Of a stretch of 64,000 nucleotides of DNA, positions 56,494 through 64,000 are shown piece by piece. Each line of letters begins with the position of its first letter. The stretch's first letter is position 1. The position numbers and the translations under genes were made by a program. The DNA comes from Pseudomonas brassicacearum. GTDB taxonomy: Bacteria > Pseudomonadota > Gammaproteobacteria > Pseudomonadales > Pseudomonadaceae. Below the pieces are notes generated by a model, which was given only the letters and a program-made list of their open reading frames with translations, searched no databases and had not been told where the DNA came from. Location of the stretch: assembly GCF_003732265.1 (NCBI RefSeq), contig NZ_MOBK01000001.1, positions 434,001-498,000 on the forward strand, in the 5' to 3' direction.

Positions 56494-57257
56494 GCCTGCG
56501 CCCCTTTTTGCCGGTCGATCCGCAGGCGGTACTGGAAGGCATCGCCACGGTAGTAAAGGTGTTCGAAGTCGACGGGCTGGCCGCTGGCGTCGTGGGTCAG
56601 GCGCTCGATGCGCATGATCGGCGAACCCGGTTCGACGTTGAGTGCCTGGGTCAGGTCGCTGTCGGCCAGTACCGCGTCGATGGCCAGGTCGGCGTGGCCG
56701 AGGGCGATACCGCAGTCGTTTTCGAGGATCAGGAAGATGTCGCGAGTGACCAGATCAGCCTTCTCCAGCCGTTCGCCGATGACTTTGGGCAGGTAGGTGA
56801 TTTCCAGCGAGATCGGCTCGCGGTTGATCAGCCGCACCCGTTTGATCTGGGCCACGGTTTCACCTTCGGCGACCTGCAAGCGTTCGGCGACAAGTTTGTC
56901 GGCAGCGATGAATTTGAAGCTGCGCAGGCGGTTGATCACCTCGTAGCCGCGACCGGTCATCGACTCGGCCAGGCCTTGCAGCGTGCTGACGTTCTGGAAG
57001 GTTTTCGGCTTGGCAACGAAGGTGCCCTTGCCGTGGATCTTGAAGATCAGCCCTTCTTTCTGCAGATCGCCCAAGGCCTGGCGCACGGTGATGCGGCTGA
57101 CTTTGAACAACGCGCCAAGTTCGCTTTCGGAGGGCATCTGGCTGCCTTGCGGGTATTCACCGTCGAGGATGCGGGCGCGTAGCACGTCGCGCAGTTGGGT
57201 GTGCAGCGGCATACTGCTGTTGGAAAGCGGGCTGAGGGATAGAACGTTATCAGTCAT
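56490..57257 (-). CDS. GntR-family (HutC-type) transcriptional regulator
   Basis: A 255-residue regulator: N-terminal GntR winged helix (about 18-85, PLHTQLRDVLRARILDGEYPQGSQMPSESELGALFKVSRITVRQAL) and a C-terminal UTRA effector domain ending DFEHLYYRGDAFQYRLRIDR. It is the first gene of the flavoprotein/ABC operon, with a 4-bp overlap to the flavoprotein, so it is probably autoregulated. A palindromic site at 57261-57294 directly upstream is the likely operator. The effector may be the imported substrate or its product. Confidence 0.9.
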   Translation of the reverse strand: MTDNVLSLSPLSNSSMPLHTQLRDVLRARILDGEYPQGSQMPSESELGALFKVSRITVRQALGDLQKEGLIFKIHGKGTFVAKPKTFQNVSTLQGLAESMTGRGYEVINRLRSFKFIAADKLVAERLQVAEGETVAQIKRVRLINREPISLEITYLPKVIGERLEKADLVTRDIFLILENDCGIALGHADLAIDAVLADSDLTQALNVEPGSPIMRIERLTHDASGQPVDFEHLYYRGDAFQYRLRIDRQKGAQA

Positions 57258-57260
57258 TGG

Positions 57261-57294
57261 AGATCACTTGTTATAACGAGTTATGACGTGATCT
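57261..57294. promoter_or_regulatory. Candidate GntR operator
   Basis: Nested inverted repeats: outer AGATCAC / GTGATCT and inner ATAAC-GA-GTTAT, with a GTTATAAC half-site similar to HutC-type operators (centres differ by 1 bp). It begins 4 bp upstream of the gntR start. Motif and position only. Confidence 0.55.
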
Positions 57295-57367
57295 TAGAGA
57301 GACAGCGTGAGGGTTGAGAAATATTGTTTAAGCATAAGGTTAGATTCGCCGAACCAGCACAATCCGG

Positions 57368-57516
57368 TGTAGCAGCTGCGGAGCACCGCGAGGCTGCGTC
57401 CGGCGGCGCAGCCGTCGTGAAATCAGAGAATGCGGTATGTCAGGAAAACCTTGCACGAAGGGTTTGCGACGGCTTCGCCGCCGAACGCAGCCTCGCGGTG
57501 CTCCGCAGCTGCTACA
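57368..57516. repeat. 149-bp palindromic element, copy 1
   Basis: Two 50-bp arms (57368-57417 and 57467-57516) match as inverted repeats with 2 mismatches; a 49-bp core separates them. The ends are TGTAGCAGCTG / CAGCTGCTACA. It is not related to the REP stems. Copy 2 is at 59464-59612. It lies 10 bp from the stop of the Gfo/Idh/MocA gene and, with the operator, fills the 269-bp gap after gntR. No coding content is seen. Confidence 0.88.
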
Positions 57517-57526
57517 TCGGTGGAGT

Positions 57527-58498
57527 TCAGTGATCGCGCTTGAGGATCTGGTCCATCACCCAGTCGGTTTTCAACGCTTCCCCGGCCACCGCCGGGTGCT
57601 GCGCATGCCCGCGAATGTGCGCGTTCATGCCCAGCACGTGATGCCACTGGATGTGCTCGTGATGGTCGATGTTCAGGCTGAGCTGTTCATCCGCTTGAAG
57701 CTGCACCGGGTGCTCGTCGAACACCGAAAAGCTGATCCGCCCCTGGCTGCCAATCACCTCGACCCGATCCTCGCGGCGATCCGCCACGAAGTTCCAGCAG
57801 CCCATGCCCGTCGCCCCCGAAGTAAAGCGCCAGGTGGCACTGACCGCATCTTCGGCGGCATACAGTCCGGCCTGTCGCGCGGTGAAACCGGCGACTTCAG
57901 TGATGTCGCCGAGCAGGTACTGGAACAGGTCCAACCCATGGCTGGCAAGGTCGGCGAAGTAACCGCCGCCGGCAATGCCCGGGTCCGTGCGCCAGTTGTG
58001 CACGCCGCCCAGATCGACGGGCGATGGGGCTTTGGTGAGGGTCCAGGTCAGGTGCCGGACTTCGCCGATCCGCCCCGCTTCCAGCCACTGGCGCACTTGC
58101 TGGAAGCGCGGCAGCGAGCGTCGGTAGTAGGAAACGAACAGGTGCAATCCGGCGTCGGCAAAGACCTGTTGCATCTCGCGGCTTTGCCCGGCATTCAGCG
58201 ACATCGGTTTTTCGACGCAGCAATGTTTGCCGGCGGCGGCCACCATCAGGCTGTAGGCGTGGTGACTGTCGGGCGGCGTGGCGATGTAGACCGCGTCCAC
58301 CTCGGGATCATTGATCAGCGCTTGCGCGTCGGTGTAGACCCGGGCGATGCCATGGCGAGTGGCGTAATCCGTCACCGCCTCCAGACGCCGCCCCATCACC
58401 GCCACCAACGCCGAACCGGGTACCTTGTAAAAGGCTGGCCCGCTCTTGCGCTCGGTAACGCTGCCACAACCGATCATGCCCCACCGCACCACGTCCAT
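57527..58498 (-). CDS. Gfo/Idh/MocA-family oxidoreductase
   Basis: A 323-residue NAD(P)-dependent oxidoreductase: Rossmann start VRWGMIGCGSVTERKSGPAF, the DAVYIATPPDSHHAY segment and the catalytic CVEKPMSLN, then the C-terminal domain with GGGYFADLASHGLDLFQYLLGD. The substrate is probably a sugar, inositol or related polyol. ATG 58498 has AGGAG at 7 nt; a TTG two codons earlier (58504) is weaker. It lies 16 bp after the DyP peroxidase gene, and the pair is bracketed by the two 149-bp palindromic elements. Confidence 0.88.
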   Translation of the reverse strand: MDVVRWGMIGCGSVTERKSGPAFYKVPGSALVAVMGRRLEAVTDYATRHGIARVYTDAQALINDPEVDAVYIATPPDSHHAYSLMVAAAGKHCCVEKPMSLNAGQSREMQQVFADAGLHLFVSYYRRSLPRFQQVRQWLEAGRIGEVRHLTWTLTKAPSPVDLGGVHNWRTDPGIAGGGYFADLASHGLDLFQYLLGDITEVAGFTARQAGLYAAEDAVSATWRFTSGATGMGCWNFVADRREDRVEVIGSQGRISFSVFDEHPVQLQADEQLSLNIDHHEHIQWHHVLGMNAHIRGHAQHPAVAGEALKTDWVMDQILKRDH

Positions 58499-58514
58499 GT
58501 TCAACTCCTGCTGG

Positions 58515-59402
58515 TTAGCCGATGCGCAAGGCGCGCAGGTCCAGGCGACCGTCCTTCAACGGCGGGCACCAGTAGTAGCCGCCGGTGATCGGGCGGCTGA
58601 TGCGGTACAAACCGTCAGTGATGCCGTCTTCCAGGCCACTCATGCGCCGCAGTTGCGCTTCGAAAGCGTCGAGGGAAAAACCGAACGCGAGGAACATCAG
58701 GCCGGCGCGATCACCTTCGATCCATGGCATCGAGCGACGAACCACGAATGCCTCGGGGGCGAAGCTTTCCTGAGCGGTGCGTTTGACGTGGGCCGAAATC
58801 GGCGCGTCATCGAGTTCTTCGTTGTCGCTCAAGCGACGGCCCATGATGTTGTCCTTTTCATGGGGCGGCATCGCGTGGAAGCCCTTGAGGTCATGCTGCC
58901 ACTGCTGGATCGCGGCAAAGCTGCCACCGACCAGGCCGTCTGCGCCTTCGCTCAACAGTGCGGCGGCGACAGCGGCGTCATCGTGCGGGTTTTCGGTGCC
59001 GTCTTCGTAGCCGGTCAGGTCGTGGCCGGTCAAGTGGCGGAAGGTTTCGTTCATCTGCACCAGGCGCAGGGCCGGCGCCAGCGCGGCTTCGATGGCCTGG
59101 CTGCGATTGAGCAGCTCACCGCGGTCGATGCCGTGCAGCCAACACCAGAGTGCGTGTTGCGTCGACGGGTTATCGACGCCCACACCGGTCAATGCCGGAA
59201 AGGCTCGCAGGCCATCGACCTCGGCGTGCAACGCCTTGACCAGCGATGCCCCGAAACCGACGACAGCCGATTTCCCGTCCACCAGTTGCATCAAGTTGTC
59301 GAGCGCGGCCGGCAAGGCTTCGGCGGATTCGAGGGCGAAGAACATATGGCGGGCTTGAGGCGGAACAGGGGTGGCGAGAATGCCCGGCTGGTAATAGCTC
59401 AT
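58515..59402 (-). CDS. DyP-type haem peroxidase
   Basis: A 295-residue dye-decolourising peroxidase. The family motif GYEDGTENP (131-139) supplies the distal Asp134, the proximal haem ligand is His205 in AHVKRT, and the distal Arg is in VVRRSMPW. The length and lack of a Tat signal point to the B (P) class of cytoplasmic DyP. In other bacteria such enzymes are encapsulin cargo; no encapsulin gene is present here. It is likely co-transcribed with the downstream Gfo/Idh/MocA gene (16-bp gap). Confidence 0.92.
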   Translation of the reverse strand: MSYYQPGILATPVPPQARHMFFALESAEALPAALDNLMQLVDGKSAVVGFGASLVKALHAEVDGLRAFPALTGVGVDNPSTQHALWCWLHGIDRGELLNRSQAIEAALAPALRLVQMNETFRHLTGHDLTGYEDGTENPHDDAAVAAALLSEGADGLVGGSFAAIQQWQHDLKGFHAMPPHEKDNIMGRRLSDNEELDDAPISAHVKRTAQESFAPEAFVVRRSMPWIEGDRAGLMFLAFGFSLDAFEAQLRRMSGLEDGITDGLYRISRPITGGYYWCPPLKDGRLDLRALRIG

Positions 59403-59463
59403 ATGAACTCCTTGAAAAGAGCACGGAGTTTAACCGGGGAAAGACCGTTTGTGTGCACTGTCC

Positions 59464-59612
59464 TGTAGCAGCTGTCGAGCAACGCGAGGCTGCGTCCGGC
59501 TGCGAAGCAGTCGTCATTCCTCTGTGCGAGGTGTGCCTGATACGTCGCGTTGCCTGGTTTTACGGCTGCTGCGCAGCCGGACGCAGCCTCGCGCTGCTCG
59601 TCAGCTGCTACA
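59464..59612. repeat. 149-bp palindromic element, copy 2
   Basis: Same 50+49+50 bp layout as the element at 57368-57516, with arms differing at 4 positions. Its core resembles that of copy 1 only when reversed (about 31 of 49 positions identical by eye), so the two copies are in opposite orientation. The last 12 bp form the end of the AraC-type gene, coding for Cys-Ser-Ser and the stop codon. Confidence 0.88.
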
Positions 59613-60668
59613 CAGGGGATCGAGGGCCGGGGTTTCGTTGCGGAATGCGCTCGGGCTCATGCCGGTCCAGCGTTTGAAGGCGCGGCGGAAGCTGCGTACG
59701 TCGCTGTAGCCGACTACTTCGGTGATGCGCTCGATGGACATGTCCGGGTTGGCCAGCAGGCTCATGGTGCGGGCCTGGCGCACTTGTTCCAGCAGGGTTT
59801 CGAAGGTCAGCGCATGTTCGGTGAGGCGGCGGCGCAAGGTGCGGCTGCTCATGTTCAGGTCGCCGGCGATTTTCTCGATGTGGCTGCCCTCTGTCAGGTC
59901 CCGGGCAATCGCCCGTTCCACGGCCTGGATCAAGTCCATCTTCTGATGCACTTGCGCGGCCTCCAGCTCGAGCAATTTCACCGCCTGACGCAAGGCCAGG
60001 GAATGGTGATTGGGCAACTGAACGTCCAGCCAATGCGCCGCGATCACCATGCGATTCTGCAAGCATCCAAATCGTACGTCCGGCCCCAGAAGTCGCGAAT
60101 ATTCGCCGAGATAATCCGGCGCAGCGTGCATGAACTCCACCGCCATCGGCTTGAAATCCGCCCCGACCAGCGCCCGGCCGTACACCAGCAGACTGGCGAA
60201 AAACTCCTCGACCGCAAACAATTGCACATCGGCGAACGGCAAGCGGCATTCGACGTCGACAAACACCTGGTCACCCGCCTCCTCCACGCTCGACACCACG
60301 ATCCCGCCGGAGGTGTGCTGATGGCGAATGCCCAGCTCGAAAGCATCACGCAGGGTCTTGCACAGCGACAACACATGCCCGAGCAACCCCAGCGTACCGA
60401 GCACATTCTGCGCCCCGACCCACAAACCCAGGCCCTGATTGGGCAACGCTTTGAGCGCGCGCTGAATCATCGCCACGGCCTGCCGATAGGAAATGCGCTG
60501 CGCCGGGTCCTGAAGATCTTCAAAGGTAAAACCCAGCCCTCGGCACAGGCTGTCGGGATTGACGCCTTTTCGCTCCGCGACTTCGGCGAGGGTTTGCAGG
60601 AGAAACGGCGACACCAGCGCCAGTTCAAAGGTGGGATCAATCACTTTCATTTGCATGGGGGTATACAT
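59601..60668 (-). CDS. AraC-family regulator (OruR-like)
   Basis: A 355-residue regulator with an N-terminal Arabinose_bd-type domain (about 15-200) and a C-terminal AraC helix-turn-helix pair (HIEKIAGDLNMSSRTLRRRLTEHALTFE and RITEVVGYSDVRSFRRAFKRWTGMSPSAFR). The start is unclear: ATG 60668 (MYTPMQMKV), 60656 or 60650, none with a good ribosome site. The final three codons and stop come from the palindromic repeat at 59464-59612. It is divergent from the outer-membrane protein gene and may control it and the downstream enzymes. Confidence 0.82.
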   Translation of the reverse strand: MYTPMQMKVIDPTFELALVSPFLLQTLAEVAERKGVNPDSLCRGLGFTFEDLQDPAQRISYRQAVAMIQRALKALPNQGLGLWVGAQNVLGTLGLLGHVLSLCKTLRDAFELGIRHQHTSGGIVVSSVEEAGDQVFVDVECRLPFADVQLFAVEEFFASLLVYGRALVGADFKPMAVEFMHAAPDYLGEYSRLLGPDVRFGCLQNRMVIAAHWLDVQLPNHHSLALRQAVKLLELEAAQVHQKMDLIQAVERAIARDLTEGSHIEKIAGDLNMSSRTLRRRLTEHALTFETLLEQVRQARTMSLLANPDMSIERITEVVGYSDVRSFRRAFKRWTGMSPSAFRNETPALDPLCSS

Positions 60669-60852
60669 TCCGGGGCGAACTGCATTCTTATTTTTGTTAC
60701 CGGTTATGTCGAAAGAAGTTAGCACAGGGTTAAAAGGCTGTCCGCAGAAGTCCCCCTAAATGGCCGCCAATACCCTGCCTTGCACAGCACAGACAGCTTA
60801 TTTCTATGTTGCGGCCCTCGTATGGACGCAGGACAGCCCGCTAACAATAATA

Positions 60853-61809
60853 ATGAGTACACCCATGATCCCGACCCGCACGAGATTCCCCCTACTGGTC
60901 ATCAGCCTGGCCGGCGCCTGCGCGATCCAATCGGCGCTGGCCACCGAGGCTGGCGTGGACAACATCGGCCCCGGCACCGACGGTTTTTTCATGTTGCCGC
61001 TGTCGCCCGACAGCCTTCCGGACAACATGGTTGCGTTCAACCTCTACTACAACCACTACACCTCCACGAAGCTGAACATCAGCTCGCTCGGCGGCAAGGT
61101 GCCGGATGTCGATATCGAATCCACGGCCGTCATTCCACGCCTGGATTATCTCAGCCCGTTGCGGGTATTCGGCGGCCGGTTGGCGGGTTACATCGCGCAG
61201 CCCTGGCTCAAGCAGGAAGTCGCCGTGTTCGGCTTGCACGACACCCGTGAAGGCATGGGCGACACCACCTTCGCGCCAATCATTCTGTGGGACATGAGCC
61301 CGAGCCTGACCCTGGGCGCTGCGGTGGAAGTTACCGTGCCGACCGGCGAGTACAGCGTCGATCGCCTGGCCAACACCAGCAACAATTTCTACACCTATAA
61401 ACCGCTGTTCTCCTTCACCTGGCTTCCGACGGATAAAACCGAGGTGTCGATGAAGACGACGTACAGCTTCAACGGTAAAAACAAAGATACCGATTACGAG
61501 TCGGGGCAGATTTTCCACTTCGACTATTCGGCCAGTTACAAGATCACCGACAACCTGATGCTCGGGTTGAACGGCTACTACCTCAAGCAAACCACCGACG
61601 ACAAACAGTTCGGCCATACCGTGCAGTTCAATGGCGAGGACGTGAACGACGGGGTGCGCGGGCAGGTATTTGCGATTGGTCCGGCGTTGCACCTGACCTT
61701 TTTGAAATACGCCACGGCGGAGATTCGCTGGGCCAAGGAGTTTGATGTGGAGAACCGGCCTGAAGGGGAAATGCTCTGGGCAAAGGTCAGTATCCCTTAT
61801 GCGTTTTGA
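60853..61809 (+). CDS. Outer-membrane protein, SphA/MetA phenol-degradation family
   Basis: A 318-residue barrel protein with a Sec signal (about residues 8-29, FPLLVISLAGACAIQSALA). Segments such as PDNMVAFNLYYNHYTSTKLN and LTLGAAVEVTVPTGEYSVDRLANTSNN fit the MetA-pathway-of-phenol-degradation (SphA-like) transporter family, and the C-terminus ends in aromatic SIPYAF. Start ATG 60853; ATG 60865 is possible. The substrate is unknown, and the divergent AraC-type regulator is the obvious candidate controller. Confidence 0.82.
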   Translation: MSTPMIPTRTRFPLLVISLAGACAIQSALATEAGVDNIGPGTDGFFMLPLSPDSLPDNMVAFNLYYNHYTSTKLNISSLGGKVPDVDIESTAVIPRLDYLSPLRVFGGRLAGYIAQPWLKQEVAVFGLHDTREGMGDTTFAPIILWDMSPSLTLGAAVEVTVPTGEYSVDRLANTSNNFYTYKPLFSFTWLPTDKTEVSMKTTYSFNGKNKDTDYESGQIFHFDYSASYKITDNLMLGLNGYYLKQTTDDKQFGHTVQFNGEDVNDGVRGQVFAIGPALHLTFLKYATAEIRWAKEFDVENRPEGEMLWAKVSIPYAF

Positions 61810-61817
61810 CTGAACTG

Positions 61818-61891
61818 CCGCCTTCGCGAGCAGGCTCGCTCCCACAGGGAATCGCATTCCAGATGTGGGAGCGAGCCTGCTCGCGAAGGCG
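61818..61891. repeat. Variant REP pair, stems pointing inward
   Basis: Stems GCGAGCAGGCTCGCTCCC and GGGAGCGAGCCTGCTCGC, with CCCACA...TGTGGG inside. It is a third sequence variant of the REP family in this window, between the convergent SphA-like and PLP-enzyme genes. Confidence 0.88.
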
Positions 61892-61914
61892 ATAGACCAG
61901 ACACCAGAAAACCT

Positions 61915-63198
61915 TCAGGAATACACCGGCCAGCTATCAACAATCCTCCCCCCTCGAACCGCCAGCAAATCCCCAAACTGCAACAACACCGACTCCGTCT
62001 GGGTCGGCCGCAAAAATACCTGGTCCTCAACCCCCAGCCCCACCGCCGCCGAACCATTGACCATTTCCTGATTCGAGCTGCGACCATACACCCCGTTACT
62101 CTGCAACCCCGATGGCGATTCAAACTCCGCCATCCAGTTACCGCCATAGATGAAAAACGTCTCGCGCTGATTGGTGTCCCACCACGAGAACAGCCGGGAC
62201 TTGTCATCCAGCGCCGGAATGTTCACCGCCCCGGTACTTTTCAACACCGGTGTGGCGATGTAAGCCGCCGGCACATGGTCCACCAGCGACGGCAAATCAT
62301 AGTGCGTCGGCTTGAGCATCGCCGTACCCACTGAGACTTCACTGCTGAGCTGTTCATGCTCATGCATGCGATAACTTGGGCTGCCAGCGGTGTTGAGGGT
62401 CAGCCCTTCATGCCACAGGCCGGGATATTGCTGGCGGGTGAAATCGACGCAACGGTTATAAATCACCATCACCTTGGCGAACAGTTCTTCAGGCGAGCCC
62501 AGTATCCCCGGCACGCCCATGCCCACGAACGGGTCGTAGCCCATGAACCCGGCGAACTCCAGGTGCTGAGGATTCTTGCTGATCAGCGCCAGCATCGGCC
62601 CGAGCACCGCCACATCGCTGACACCGCCGCGATGCAGCCCGACATCCAGCTCGATGTTCACCCGCAATCGCGTGCCCAATCCCTGCGCCAGCGCCAGGTA
62701 TTGCTGAAGCCGTTCTGGTGTATCAAGCAGCCACTGTAATTGCCTCGACGGATCGAACGGCCCTTTGTGCGACTGATAAAACAACTCGGCCGAACGCACC
62801 GGCAGCGGCTTGCCCAACAGGAGGTCGGACTCGGGAAACTGCAGCGCATCATGATTGAGAAACGGTTGATGAAATGACATCAAGCGCTGTGTGCCCGCGC
62901 GCTTGGCGATGTAGGTCAGCAGCCCCGGCGCCGGCAGTGATTTCTCCACCAGCCGCAGGTGCTTGCCGCCGCGTTTTACCGACAGCATCACCACGTCGAT
63001 GTTGTGATCCAGCCGATCAAGATCGATCAGCATCACCGGCCGCATCGGCCCGTGTTCCTTGAGTTCGCGGTTCAGCGTCTGGAAATAGTCGCTATACGGC
63101 GCGCCTCGATCACCGGGCCGCAACCAGGCTCCAACACCCGCCAGCAATACACCGACGCCGGCGGCTCCCATCAGGAAATTGCGTCGATTGACCGCCAT
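61915..63198 (-). CDS. Tat-exported DSD1-family PLP enzyme
   Basis: A 427-residue protein with a twin-arginine signal (VNRRNFLMGAAGVGVLLAGVGAW, residues 3-25) and an alanine-racemase-like N-terminal barrel: PVMLIDLDRLDHNIDVV, followed by LVEKSLP with the likely PLP lysine. The family includes D-threonine aldolase and D-serine dehydratase (DSD1) enzymes; RMHEHEQLSSEVSVGTAM is the C-terminal region. Periplasmic export of such an enzyme is unusual. ATG 63198 overlaps the oxidase stop (TGATG), so the two are coupled. The D-amino-acid-like substrate is inferred. Confidence 0.8.
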   Translation of the reverse strand: MAVNRRNFLMGAAGVGVLLAGVGAWLRPGDRGAPYSDYFQTLNRELKEHGPMRPVMLIDLDRLDHNIDVVMLSVKRGGKHLRLVEKSLPAPGLLTYIAKRAGTQRLMSFHQPFLNHDALQFPESDLLLGKPLPVRSAELFYQSHKGPFDPSRQLQWLLDTPERLQQYLALAQGLGTRLRVNIELDVGLHRGGVSDVAVLGPMLALISKNPQHLEFAGFMGYDPFVGMGVPGILGSPEELFAKVMVIYNRCVDFTRQQYPGLWHEGLTLNTAGSPSYRMHEHEQLSSEVSVGTAMLKPTHYDLPSLVDHVPAAYIATPVLKSTGAVNIPALDDKSRLFSWWDTNQRETFFIYGGNWMAEFESPSGLQSNGVYGRSSNQEMVNGSAAVGLGVEDQVFLRPTQTESVLLQFGDLLAVRGGRIVDSWPVYS

Positions 63199-64000
63199 CA
63201 GCTCACCCCCAGAATCGATGACAAATGCGCATTGAGGAACTTGCCACTGGGGTCCAGCGCTTGCCGCACCTCAATGAATTCCTGCCAGCGCGGGTACAGC
63301 GGCTGCAGGTTTTTCGCGTTGAGCGTGTGCAACTTGCCCCAGTGTGGCCGGCCGTTGTACTTCCAGAAAATCGGCTCGACGGCGGCGAAGAAGTTGTGAT
63401 GGTCCATCTGATAATGCTGGTGGACCGAGATCGAGCAACTGTCGCGGCCTTCGAACATGCTCAGTGGGATGTCGTCGGCTTTGACGTAGCGGTATTCAAT
63501 CGGAAACCAGGTGCGCAGGTCTTTGTCCTGAATCAGCTTGAGGATTTCGCGCAGGCACGCCGGACCATGCTCGGCCGGCACCGAATATTCCATTTCGTTG
63601 AAACGCACCGTGCGCACGTTGGCGTAGATGTCGAACGAGTCGCCCACCCGGTCATCGAAACTGGCGAGGTGGCGCAGGCTGTTGAGCATCGTTCGGCGCA
63701 GGTCCGGGAAGTCGCTGCCGTACTTGTCGATTTTCTCGATCAAGGTGACGAATTCGTTACCGCCCTCCTCATCCGCCGGAATCGGCGGTGTCGCCGGGTC
63801 GGTGGTTTCGTTGAGGGCGATCGACAAGGCGTAGTCGGAATGGGTCACCACGAGCATTTCCCAGTGCTGGTTTTCCCGGGTGTTCTTGTCGAGGTCTTCC
63901 AACAGTTCTTCGGTTTTCGCGATCCACTGGCGTTCTCTCAAGCGATACGCCGGGCGGTTTTGCAGACGGATTTTCGTCGCCACCCCGAGCGCGCCGAGGG
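63198..64000 (-). CDS. FAD-linked sugar-lactone oxidase (ALO family), C-terminal part
   Basis: The frame enters from the right edge (reading LGALGVATKIRLQNRPAYRL on the minus strand) and stops at 63198. About 267 residues of the C-terminal domain are visible, with VHQHYQMDHHNFFAAVEPIFWKYNGRPHWGK, a D-arabinono-1,4-lactone oxidase/gulonolactone oxidase signature. The FAD-binding half and any signal peptide lie outside the window. It is translated in tandem with the Tat PLP enzyme. Confidence 0.83.
   Translation of the reverse strand, partial: LGALGVATKIRLQNRPAYRLRERQWIAKTEELLEDLDKNTRENQHWEMLVVTHSDYALSIALNETTDPATPPIPADEEGGNEFVTLIEKIDKYGSDFPDLRRTMLNSLRHLASFDDRVGDSFDIYANVRTVRFNEMEYSVPAEHGPACLREILKLIQDKDLRTWFPIEYRYVKADDIPLSMFEGRDSCSISVHQHYQMDHHNFFAAVEPIFWKYNGRPHWGKLHTLNAKNLQPLYPRWQEFIEVRQALDPSGKFLNAHLSSILGVS

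Overview
The window is a high-GC chromosomal segment typical of the Pseudomonas fluorescens complex. The inference rests on the gene content (cti next to metH, lexA2-imuA-imuB-dnaE2, cbtBA-cobE-cobM facing cobW-cobN, Pseudomonas-type one-subunit sulfite reductase with DUF934) and on a dense scatter of the REP palindrome GGGAGCGGGCTTGCTCGCG between genes. I see no rRNA, tRNA, CRISPR, prophage or insertion sequence. The segment is mostly core and soft-core genome with a few accessory islands.

Layout. 1-4.7 kb: aerobic cobalamin synthesis and cobalt uptake. A leftward cobW-cobN unit and a rightward cbtB-cbtA-cobE-cobM unit each have their own cobalamin riboswitch, back to back. 4.8-12.4 kb: nfuA, the cis/trans fatty-acid isomerase cti, and divergent B12-dependent methionine synthase metH with a MetR-type site. 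12.2-16.1 kb: DUF2970 protein, periplasmic sugar-type binding protein, a 37-aa membrane peptide, cysI and DUF934. 16.2-19.9 kb: a 1248-residue toxin-like leucine-rich-repeat protein. 20-28 kb: sohB, a histidine phosphatase, an SCP2 protein, a Tat-exported amidohydrolase, a LysR regulator, and a fused hydroxylase/SRPBCC protein coupled to a strictosidine-synthase-like protein. 28-35 kb: small stress-type proteins, then a six-gene stressosome module (RsbR, RsbS, RsbT, SpoIIE phosphatase, two histidine kinases). 35-46 kb: UvrA2-like ATPase, hybrid kinase, and the LexA2-controlled mutagenesis operon. 46-49.7 kb: LysR, exported amidohydrolase, TorF-like porin.

49.8-57.3 kb holds the locus I find most interesting: a leftward GntR-led operon encoding a flavoprotein and a two-cluster ferredoxin that resemble the AprA/AprB pair of APS reductase, a sulfonate/nitrate-type ABC transporter, a HEAT-repeat protein and a DUF971 protein. 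Its layout suggests uptake plus redox conversion of a small, perhaps sulfur-containing, substrate; the substrate is unknown. 57.4-59.6 kb: a Gfo/Idh/MocA oxidoreductase and a DyP peroxidase bracketed by two 149-bp palindromic elements. 59.6-64 kb: AraC-type regulator, outer-membrane protein, a Tat-exported PLP enzyme and the end of a sugar-lactone oxidase.

Many genes overlap by 1-17 bp (ATGA, GTGA or TGATG junctions), which defines the operons well. Both window edges cut genes (cobN at the left, the oxidase at the right).
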